A stretch of DNA of 64,000 nt. It comes from Amycolatopsis marina (GTDB lineage: Bacteria > Actinomycetota > Actinomycetes > Mycobacteriales > Pseudonocardiaceae). The notes under the pieces were generated by a model. That model was given only the letters and a program-made list of their open reading frames with translations. It was not told where the DNA came from and ran no database searches. Below, piece after piece: positions 57,626-64,000 of this stretch (positions are counted from its first letter, which is position 1; each line of letters starts with the position of its first letter). The translations under genes were made by a program, and so were the position numbers. The stretch lies in contig NZ_FOKG01000004.1 of NCBI RefSeq assembly GCF_900111885.1, forward strand, positions 1 to 64,000. The letters run 5' to 3'.

Positions 57626-58363
57626 TCAGGACGCCCCGGCTTCCAATTGGGCCATACGCGCAGCTGCCGCCTCGGCGGTGGGCAGGTCCAGGACATCGAC
57701 AATCTGCCCGTCGGCGAGGAACAGCACGCGGTCAGTGACCGCGGCGACGACCGGGTCGTGCGTCACCATCACGATGGTGCTGTGCTGCTCGTCGACCATC
57801 CACCGGAGCAGCTGTAGCAACTCGCGCCCCGAATTCGAGTCCAACGCGCCGGTCGGTTCATCAGCGAACAGGACTTCCGGCTCGGTCACCAGCGCCCGCG
57901 CGATCGCCACCCGCTGCTGCTGACCACCGGACATCTCCGACGGCCTTCGATGGCGCAGGCTCTCCAGCCCTACCCAGGACAGCACACGGGAAATGTCACC
58001 CTTGCTGGGTTTGCGCCCACCGAGCCATTGGGGCAGCCCGATGTTCTGCTCCGTCGTCAGCGCGGGAATAAGGTTGTAGTCCTGGAATACGAACCCGATT
58101 CGTGTCCGCCGAAGTTCGGTGAGCTCCAACTCGGACAACGTGGTCAGGTCGACATCGTCCAGCAGGACGGATCCTGAGGTGGGGCGATCCAGGCCCGAGG
58201 CACAGTGCAGAAGAGTCGACTTACCCGAGCCGGACGGTCCCATGACGGCGACGAAGGAGCCTCGGGGAATATCAAGGTTGACGTCACGCAACGCGTGCAC
58301 CTTGGTTTCCTGCTTCCCGTAAGAGCGGGAAAGCGACTCCAACCGCAACACCCGGTCAGCCAT
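57626..58363 (-). CDS. ABC transporter ATP-binding protein (LolD/MacB-like)
   Basis: A 245-residue ATPase with Walker A GPSGSGKSTLL (about 42-52), Q-loop in GFVFQDYNLIPALT, signature MSGGQQQRVAIARAL, Walker B VLFADEPTGALDS and switch His in VMVTHD. The sequence follows the LolD/MacB/BceA pattern of partners for FtsX-type permeases. It precedes the permease with a one-base gap and is divergent from the histidine kinase gene, a layout common in antibiotic-sensing resistance modules. Confidence 0.95.
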   Translation of the reverse strand: MADRVLRLESLSRSYGKQETKVHALRDVNLDIPRGSFVAVMGPSGSGKSTLLHCASGLDRPTSGSVLLDDVDLTTLSELELTELRRTRIGFVFQDYNLIPALTTEQNIGLPQWLGGRKPSKGDISRVLSWVGLESLRHRRPSEMSGGQQQRVAIARALVTEPEVLFADEPTGALDSNSGRELLQLLRWMVDEQHSTIVMVTHDPVVAAVTDRVLFLADGQIVDVLDLPTAEAAAARMAQLEAGAS

Positions 58364-58484
58364 GTGTAGATCGAACCTTGTCGCCTCGACGATGGCAATA
58401 GCCTACGGTGGAGTTTCAGAGGTATACCCTGCTCTACCTTCATGGAACACCGGACACAGTTGGGCCTGCAGAATGTACTGGCCG

Positions 58485-58490
58485 TAACAT
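58485..58490 (+). promoter_or_regulatory. Putative -10 box for a leaderless histidine-kinase transcript
   Basis: TAACAT lies 7 nt before ATG 58498, and there is no Shine-Dalgarno upstream of that ATG. Transcription would then begin at or within a base of the start codon, as in the leaderless mRNAs common in actinobacteria. A weak TTGGGC about 19 nt upstream may serve as the -35. Confidence 0.5.
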
Positions 58491-58497
58491 AGCAACA

Positions 58498-59769
58498 ATG
58501 AGTGCTCCGGTAACCGGATGGGGAGCGATGTTGCGGTCGCCGTGGCGGGTGCTGCTCTCCCGGTGGCCGTGGCGTTCTGTTCGCTATCTGCTCACTGGCA
58601 CGATTTTCGGATTCACCTGGATGCTCGTGGTCCTGGTCATGTTCACGTCCGGCGTGCTACTCAGTCCGGTGGTCGTCGGGGTCGGTCTGCTGGCCGCGAC
58701 CGTGGGGCTTGGACCTCGGTTCGTGGCGCAGGATCGGGCTCGACTGCGACTCGACACGCCGAAGACGGGTCGGCGGAGGCGGTCGCGGTGGTGGGCATTT
58801 CTGCGTGAGCGTGAAACCTGGCGCGGGTTCGGGTACATGCTGCTGATCGTCCTTCTGGTGTGGGTCGTGGAGGCGGTGGTCGCGTTGGCACCACTGCTGA
58901 CCATCGGAGCGCTGATCGCCGCACCGATTCTCGTTCTGCTACTCGGAGACCAGCTTGTCGTCGGCGGCCCACCGTTGCACTCTTTCGCCATCTGGCCGTT
59001 CCTGCCACTTTTCGGTGTCCTGCTTCTTGTCCCCGCCAGCTACCTGTGGATCGCCGCCGCCACCGCGCGGGCCGCTCTTGTTCGGGCCATATCCACGGCA
59101 GGCAAGGCCGAACTTGGTGCGCAACTGGTGGAGCTGGGCCGGTCGAGAGCTCGGCTACTCGACGCGTTCGAGGTGGAACGAAAACGGATCGAACGCGACC
59201 TGCACGACGGCGCGCAGCAACGGCTGGTGTCACTGGCGATGACGTTGGGAATCGCCCGAATAGAGCTCGAGGACAGTGGAGAGGCCAAGACCGCGACAAA
59301 ACTGGTAGCCGACGCCCACCAGGAAGCAAGACTGGCGCTGACCGAACTACGTGGCTTGATTCGCGGTATTCACCCGCAGGTGCTCACCGATCGCGGGCTC
59401 GTCGCGGCGGTCGACGAACTCGCCGATCGGGCGCCTGTGACCGTGCATACGGACTTCGATCTGCCAGGCAGGCCCGCGGAGCGAGCGGAGTCCACAGTGT
59501 ACTTCGCGGTGAGCGAGGCACTGAGCAACGCCACCAAGCACGGCAACGCTGGTCGTGTCGATATCACCGGCACCTGTATCGACAACACTCTGGTCGTGAC
59601 GATCAAGGATGACGGACACGGTGGCGCTGACCCCGCAAAGGGCACGGGGCTGCAAGGGCTGGTCGACCGTGTCGCCGCGGCAGGTGGCAAACTGCTGCTG
59701 GCAAGCCCAGTCGGAGGACCGACCGAACTGCGATTGGAGATTCCATGGGCCGCGACCGCCTCCCACTGA
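58498..59769 (+). CDS. Sensor histidine kinase (NarL/DesK type)
   Basis: A 423-residue membrane kinase. The N-terminal half has hydrophobic segments (LLTGTIFGFTWMLVVLVMFT, VVVGVGLLAATVGLG, then helices near residues 120-160 and 180-210). The dimerisation/phosphoacceptor motif is ERDLHDGAQQRLVSLAMTLG with His in DLHDGAQQ, and the ATPase domain has SEALSNATKHG and KGTGLQGLVDRV. The small extracellular portions suggest sensing within the membrane or through the adjacent ABC transporter. It overlaps the response regulator by 25 nt, so the two are a coupled pair, and it is divergent from the ABC operon that it probably controls. Confidence 0.94.
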   Translation: MSAPVTGWGAMLRSPWRVLLSRWPWRSVRYLLTGTIFGFTWMLVVLVMFTSGVLLSPVVVGVGLLAATVGLGPRFVAQDRARLRLDTPKTGRRRRSRWWAFLRERETWRGFGYMLLIVLLVWVVEAVVALAPLLTIGALIAAPILVLLLGDQLVVGGPPLHSFAIWPFLPLFGVLLLVPASYLWIAAATARAALVRAISTAGKAELGAQLVELGRSRARLLDAFEVERKRIERDLHDGAQQRLVSLAMTLGIARIELEDSGEAKTATKLVADAHQEARLALTELRGLIRGIHPQVLTDRGLVAAVDELADRAPVTVHTDFDLPGRPAERAESTVYFAVSEALSNATKHGNAGRVDITGTCIDNTLVVTIKDDGHGGADPAKGTGLQGLVDRVAAAGGKLLLASPVGGPTELRLEIPWAATASH

Positions 59770-60425
59770 ATGTTGTCATCGCGGAAGACTCCGCGTTGTT
59801 GCGCGACGGACTGGTCAACCTGCTGAGCCGCTACGGACATCGGGTCGTCGCGGAGGTCGCAGACGCCGACAGCTTGATGAGCGCGGTGGCGGAGCACAAT
59901 CCGGACGTCCTGATCACCGACGTAAGAATGCCTCCCGATCACCGGGACGAAGGGCTTCGAGCGGCGCTTGCCCTGCGGGAACTCCGCCCGAAACTGCCGA
60001 TTCTGGTACTGAGCCAGGTTGTCGAGAAGACATATGCCTCCGAACTCCTGGGCAGCAGCGAGTCTGCCACCGGTTATCTACTGAAAGACCGGGTCGGCGA
60101 CGTGCGCGACTTCGTGCAAACCGTGGAGGACATCGCGGCCGGAGCGATCGTGGTGGACCCGGAAGTGGTGCGCGCGCTGCTGTCACGCCATCGTTCGGAG
60201 TCACCGGTGTCCAGGCTGAGCAACCGGGAGCGCGAAGTACTCACTTTGATGGCACAGGGACGAAGCAACCCGGCCATCGCCGACGACCTTTCCATCAGCC
60301 AGGCCGCCGTCGCCAAACACATCGGCAACATTCTGGCCAAGCTGGAACTCCCACGGGGAGAGCAGGGGCACCGGCGCGTGCTCGCGGTCCTCGCCTACCT
60401 GCAACATCACGGCACTTCGGCGTGA
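59745..60425 (+). CDS. LuxR/NarL-family response regulator
   Basis: 226 residues: a receiver domain with acidic pocket IAEDSALLRDG, phosphoacceptor Asp in VLITDVRMPP (about residue 55) and Lys in GYLLKDRVGD, then a LuxR helix-turn-helix (LSNREREVLTLMAQGRSNPA, followed by SISQAAVAKHIGNIL). The start lies inside the kinase gene. The DNA target is likely the divergent ABC operon promoter, inferred from layout. Confidence 0.94.
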   Translation: MGRDRLPLNVVIAEDSALLRDGLVNLLSRYGHRVVAEVADADSLMSAVAEHNPDVLITDVRMPPDHRDEGLRAALALRELRPKLPILVLSQVVEKTYASELLGSSESATGYLLKDRVGDVRDFVQTVEDIAAGAIVVDPEVVRALLSRHRSESPVSRLSNREREVLTLMAQGRSNPAIADDLSISQAAVAKHIGNILAKLELPRGEQGHRRVLAVLAYLQHHGTSA

Positions 60426-61630
60426 CTACTGGCGCACCGCAGACGGGCTGCGGAGGCGCCGCTGCCCGCCTTGCCGGATCCGGGCGTCACGATGCGGGCA
60501 AGGTTAGCCAGCGAATCTGTGCCCGGGCTCAGGTAGTGGTCATGGTCGGGCACGTCCACCGTGCCGAACGTGCAGGCACCGAAGTCCGGATCAGTGGGCT
60601 TGGTGCCATGTCCGATTCCGAACAGCCGAACTCCCGGGACCCAGCGGATCCAATCTCCGCCGGACTGCCCGGCCCAGACCCGCGCCGTGGTGCCGAGCTC
60701 CCTCACGCTGTCCACGCCCATCCCTGGGCTGCCGAAGACCGCGATATCGGTCACCTGCCAGGGCAACCTGGAAGCTGCCAGACCGACAACAACGCCCCCG
60801 TAGCTGTGCCCGAGCAACATGATAGTCGCTTGTGGACGGATAGCGGTCAGCCCCGCCACCAGCTGTTCCAACTCGTTGGCGCCCGCCTGCGCCAGATCCC
60901 TCCGAGCCGCCGCGATACCGACCCCGCCCGGGGCGTCGTAGCCGAGCCAGGCGATGACCGCCACACGGTCGCCAGACCTGCCGTGCCGAACCGCCGCCCG
61001 ATAAAGATCAGCCGCCTGCACTGCCGGTGATCGATACGACCGGCCACCCAAGCCGGTCAAGAAGTTGTCGCCTCGATTACCGACACCGGGCACCAGCACG
61101 GCAATCCGGTCGGCCGTCGACAGGTCGCCGAACACCTGTGCCACGCGGCCACTGCCGCGCTGGTCGAACAGCAGGAAGTTCCCGGCCCAGTCCTGATAGG
61201 GCGCGCCGGCCAGTGTCATCGCCGACCGGTTCGCCAGGTACCGCAACTCGGGCGGGGCACCGTTCAACGCCCCCACAACTCCGGGGTACCGGACAACCAG
61301 CTCGCGCCGCTCGGCCGGGTCCATCGCGGCCAGGAAACTGGCCACCGCATCAGGATCAGTCCGGGCGGGATCGGGCAGGTTTCGACTGTCGGAAAGCCAA
61401 GCGCCGATGCCCACCGGCGGTGCCGAGCGCGCCGTACCGGCGGGCACCAGCCGGGTGGAAACGACGGTGGTCAGCGCAATCGCCAAAGCGGTCAGCACGG
61501 CGACGAGCTTGCCGCCCCGGCCTCCCCCTCGGCCGGACGCGGACATCGGCCCGCTGCCCGCACTGATGTCCGGTGTCAGCGCATTGACCCTGTGCCAACG
61601 TCTTTTCGCCAGGTCATTGACCACCGCCAT
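60407..61630 (-). CDS. DUF1023-family alpha/beta hydrolase, probably exported
   Basis: About 407 residues. A basic stretch and hydrophobic segment (GGKLVAVLTALAIALTTVVS) near residues 40-59 look like a signal anchor. The hydrolase part has VLVPGVGNRGDNFL, VIAWLGYDAPGG, the nucleophile elbow LLGHSYGGVVVGLAA, and an aspartate/histidine end (DVPDHDHYLSPGTDSLANL), the layout of actinobacterial DUF1023 proteins. ATG 61630 lacks a clear ribosome site; ATG 61546 (MSASGRGG) would put the hydrophobic segment near the N-terminus and may be the real start. It converges on the response regulator with a 19-nt overlap. No clear link to the peptide cluster. Confidence 0.85.
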   Translation of the reverse strand: MAVVNDLAKRRWHRVNALTPDISAGSGPMSASGRGGGRGGKLVAVLTALAIALTTVVSTRLVPAGTARSAPPVGIGAWLSDSRNLPDPARTDPDAVASFLAAMDPAERRELVVRYPGVVGALNGAPPELRYLANRSAMTLAGAPYQDWAGNFLLFDQRGSGRVAQVFGDLSTADRIAVLVPGVGNRGDNFLTGLGGRSYRSPAVQAADLYRAAVRHGRSGDRVAVIAWLGYDAPGGVGIAAARRDLAQAGANELEQLVAGLTAIRPQATIMLLGHSYGGVVVGLAASRLPWQVTDIAVFGSPGMGVDSVRELGTTARVWAGQSGGDWIRWVPGVRLFGIGHGTKPTDPDFGACTFGTVDVPDHDHYLSPGTDSLANLARIVTPGSGKAGSGASAARLRCASSHAEVP

Positions 61631-62081
61631 GCAGCTAACCGTGCCGGTTTCCGAACACCACGACATCGGCCCGGCGAGCACATCATCGAGGCGGAGGGGG
61701 TCCCGCAGGCTTACGCCTCCGGGACTAGGCTCGGTCTTTCGCGATGTTGATCTGCTGGCCTTGCGAGCCGCTCCTGACCTTCATGCTGTCCTGGTGGGGA
61801 GCGTGATCGTTCCGCTCGAGGCCAGCGCGACGAGTCGTTGTGGACGGCGACCGCTGTGCCACGCCACATGGAACGGGAAGTAGCGCGGACGGTTGTCATT
61901 GTTCGGAAACAGGCACTCCGCAGCGTACGAGGTGGCTAGGATGGTCGCATGGCCAGCCCACAGCGTCGTCGCCCGCGGTGAATATGCCAGTGGATGACAA
62001 ACGCGGCGTACTCACCATCCGGCCCCGTTCCGAGAAGGAGTTTCGCATCACCGCCCGTACCCCCGTTCGGTGGAGTATCCG
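61631..62081. other. Gene-free divergent region
   Basis: About 450 bp between divergent genes; frames within it have no family resemblance. A 6-bp inverted repeat (GAGGCG at 61688-61693, CGCCTC at 61714-61719) is the only structure seen and may be incidental. It should carry promoters for the hydrolase and for the orphan regulator; I could not place them. Confidence 0.45.
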
Positions 62082-62747
62082 GTGACGATTCGAGTCGTAC
62101 TTGCCGACGATCATCCGCTGATCCGCGCTGGTCTGCGTCTCCTTATCGCGAACACGGAGGACATAGTCGTGGTCGGGGAGGCCGGAACGGGGACAAAGGC
62201 AGTCCAACTCGCCAAGGACACCCGCCCGGACGTGATCGTGATGGACATCAGGATGCCGGACATGGACGGCATCGAGGCCACTCGCCAGGCCGTCGCCGGG
62301 ACTGAGGCACCGCGCGTCCTCGTGCTCACCATGTTCGACGAGGATGAACATGTGTACGCGGCGCTCCGCGCCGGCGCCAGCGGATTCCTGATCAAGGACA
62401 TGGCGCTCGAAGAAACCATCACCGCCATCCGCGTAATCGCGGCGGGTCAGTCGCTCACCTCACCGAGTGTCACGCGCCGGCTGATTGCGAATTTCGTAAG
62501 CCGACCGCAACGGGCGTCAAAGCCTCGCGAGGTCAAGGGCATCACGCAGCGGGAGCGGGAAGTGCTGGGCCTGGTCGGCCTCGGGATGTCCAACAACGAG
62601 ATCGCGACACGGCTGAACATCAGCGCGGCCACAGCAAAGGCGCACGTTGCGCGGTTGTTCACCAAACTCGACGCCCGCGACCGCGTTCACCTCGTGATTA
62701 TCGCCTACGAGGCGGGCCTGGTCACGCCGTCTCATCCGACGAGTTGA
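62082..62747 (+). CDS. Orphan LuxR/NarL-family response regulator
   Basis: 221 residues. The receiver domain has LADDHPLIRAGLRLLI, the phosphoacceptor Asp in VIVMDIRMPDMDG and Lys in GFLIKDMAL; the LuxR domain has ITQREREVLGLVGLGMSNNE followed by LNISAATAKAHVARLFTKL. GTG 62082 is 6 nt after GGTGGAG, better than GTG 62070. No histidine kinase gene adjoins it, so its signal is unknown; it could be a pathway regulator for the neighbouring NRPS cluster. Confidence 0.93.
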   Translation: MTIRVVLADDHPLIRAGLRLLIANTEDIVVVGEAGTGTKAVQLAKDTRPDVIVMDIRMPDMDGIEATRQAVAGTEAPRVLVLTMFDEDEHVYAALRAGASGFLIKDMALEETITAIRVIAAGQSLTSPSVTRRLIANFVSRPQRASKPREVKGITQREREVLGLVGLGMSNNEIATRLNISAATAKAHVARLFTKLDARDRVHLVIIAYEAGLVTPSHPTS

Positions 62748-62961
62748 ACACCTCCGATCGTCCGGCGCTTCCCGTGGGGCGCCGGAGCGGAAGCAGCGCA
62801 ACGCGTCGGCTTGCGGAAGTACCCCGCGCACGGGGAACCCAACACCGGTAGTGCTCCAACCGGCCGATGCCTCATCACCCCGGAAGCGGCATTGTTGGCA
62901 TTGCCAAACGAAGCAATCCGTGCGCGACACAATCGTCAACCGAGCAGTTGGAGACCTCTCG

Positions 62962-63714
62962 ATGCCTAGTCTCGACCGACCGACCCTGACCGCCGCGACG
63001 ACGAACTTCCTGGCCCGTTGGACGCATTACCTGGACACCGAACTGCACACGCTGAGCGGGCTGGTCATGCCCGGAGACGTATGCGTGGATGTGGGTTCGG
63101 CGGCAGGTTTGTACAGCCAGGCACTGTCTCACCTGGTCGGGCCGACGGGGCAGGTTCACAGCATCGAGCCGTTGTCCTTCTCCCACCCGTTCTGGACTCG
63201 CGTACTGGGCGCGCGGGAGCGGCAGAACACCATCTCCTATGCCATGGCGCTGGGCGCCGAACCGGGCCGGGCGACGATGCGAGTGCCATTCGGGCCCTAC
63301 AGTGCGGCCACCAGTCGAGCATTCCTCGCCTGGAAGAGCCATTCTCTTGGCTCCACAGCGGAGTTTCATCACCACGTCGACATGCTCGTCGACGTGGACA
63401 CTCTCGATGGCCTCCGGCTGCGCGCCGACCTGAATCGGGTCGACTTCGTCAAAATCGACGTGGAAGGCGGGGAACTCCACGTTCTGCAAGGGGGACAGCA
63501 GACCATCGAGATGTTCCAACCGACGATGCTGATCGAGATCGAGGCGCGGCACACCGATCGATACGAGTACTCACCGGACGACATCGTGGAGTGGATCATC
63601 AGTCGCGGCTACCGCATGTACGCCTGGCAAGGCAGCTGGCAGCCGGTCGACCGAGTGTGTATTCACGCCAACAACTACCTTTTCCGGCCCACAGGCGCGG
63701 GCGCGTCAAGCTGA
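62962..63714 (+). CDS. FkbM-family methyltransferase
   Basis: A 250-residue SAM methyltransferase. The SAM motif is VCVDVGSAAGLYSQAL, followed by the acidic residue in VHSIEPLSF; the FkbM hallmark VDFVKIDVEGGELHVLQGG lies near residue 165 and is followed by MLIEIEARH. Known FkbM members O-methylate sugars or hydroxylated secondary metabolites. GGAG precedes ATG 62962 by about 9 nt. It stands alone between regulators and could decorate the peptide or an unrelated glycan; the substrate is unknown. Confidence 0.88.
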   Translation: MPSLDRPTLTAATTNFLARWTHYLDTELHTLSGLVMPGDVCVDVGSAAGLYSQALSHLVGPTGQVHSIEPLSFSHPFWTRVLGARERQNTISYAMALGAEPGRATMRVPFGPYSAATSRAFLAWKSHSLGSTAEFHHHVDMLVDVDTLDGLRLRADLNRVDFVKIDVEGGELHVLQGGQQTIEMFQPTMLIEIEARHTDRYEYSPDDIVEWIISRGYRMYAWQGSWQPVDRVCIHANNYLFRPTGAGASS

Positions 63715-63939
63715 GCGGGATCAAGCGTGCCGGCGCCGATTTCGTCGGCGAGCTTCAGCTCTTTCCATGGCGGTGTCCACGAGTCCCAGCCCGTCCTGGC
63801 CAAGTTACCGCCGCCCGTCCCGCACGTTGCTGTTCACCGGACCGACAACAACGTCGAGTCGTCACGTGGCGGCTTTGCCTCCGTCTGCCGGGGAGCGAGC
63901 GGCGCCCGTTACAGTTGCGCCGAATGCAGGAGGGACGGC

Positions 63940-64000
63940 GTGGACTTCGGAGTACTGGGCCCGCTGGCTGTGTGGCAGGCGGGCGTGCCACTGAACCTGG
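63940..64000 (+). CDS. Start of a SARP/AfsR-type regulator (cut by window edge)
   Basis: GTG 63940 follows AGGAGGG at about 5 nt. The visible peptide reads VDFGVLGPLAVWQAGVPLNL, the typical opening of the OmpR-like winged helix of SARP/AfsR/BTAD activators, which commonly switch on antibiotic clusters. Only 20 codons are in the window, so the type (short SARP or large AfsR-like ATPase) cannot be told. The 225 bp before it hold no other gene. Confidence 0.7.
   Translation, partial: MDFGVLGPLAVWQAGVPLNL

Overview
The window is high-GC, densely packed DNA with actinomycete hallmarks: GTG/TTG starts, runs of ATGA/GTGA stop-start overlaps, LuxR-type and SARP-type regulators, MpaB/DUF2236 and DUF1023 proteins, and a probable leaderless promoter. 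The gene content suggests a Pseudonocardiales-like organism, but no marker gene here fixes the genus. No rRNA, tRNA, CRISPR array, insertion sequence or attachment site was recognised.

Left part (1-10 kb). After an edge gene fragment and a lone GNAT acetyltransferase comes a minus-strand operon (about 9.8 kb down to 1.3 kb) that looks like an unassigned RiPP-type (ribosomal peptide) system. A 66-69 residue candidate precursor peptide and a hairpin are followed by a twin-domain SagB/ThcOx-like dehydrogenase, a small protein, an HPr-kinase-like P-loop protein, a 139-residue unknown, a UbiA-type membrane prenyltransferase, a kinase-like protein, a severely truncated MFS protein, an esterase and an MpaB-type oxygenase. 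Nearly all junctions overlap. No YcaO, LanM/LanC, radical SAM or lasso cyclase is present, so it fits no standard RiPP class that I recognise. A divergent methyltransferase flanks it.

Centre-left (11-15 kb). metH (cobalamin-dependent methionine synthase) lies between the two systems. Its leader reads as an S-adenosylhomocysteine riboswitch whose closing stem overlaps a Shine-Dalgarno-sequestering sequence.

Main part (15-55 kb): a nonribosomal peptide cluster. Two large synthetases read A-T / C-A-T-E / C-A-T and C-A-T-E / C-A-T / C-(A)-T-E, six modules in all, with E domains in modules 2, 4 and 6 and no C-terminal thioesterase. A separate penicillin-binding-protein-type thioesterase (SurE/MppK-like) is encoded upstream. 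This predicts a head-to-tail cyclic hexapeptide of alternating L and D residues. The alternation, a Phe-type first pocket, a Ser pocket at position 5, an MppJ-like alpha-keto acid methyltransferase and a VioC/MppO-like hydroxylase together recall the mannopeptimycins. Two features differ: an embedded LeuA-LeuC-LeuD-aminotransferase-LeuB cassette that should lengthen an alpha-keto acid by one carbon, and a final adenylation domain lacking its catalytic motifs, while a separate A-T protein with a textbook threonine pocket is encoded nearby. Trans-loading of the last carrier domain is the simplest reading. Tailoring and support genes are two P450s, an SDR, a type II thioesterase, an alpha/beta hydrolase, an MFS exporter and an ArsR-type regulator.

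Right part (55-64 kb). A degraded ferredoxin-like remnant is followed by an ABC transporter (FtsX-type permease plus ATPase) divergent from a two-component system, a plausible self-resistance module. Then come a DUF1023 hydrolase, an orphan LuxR response regulator, an FkbM methyltransferase and the first codons of a SARP/AfsR-type regulator cut by the window edge.
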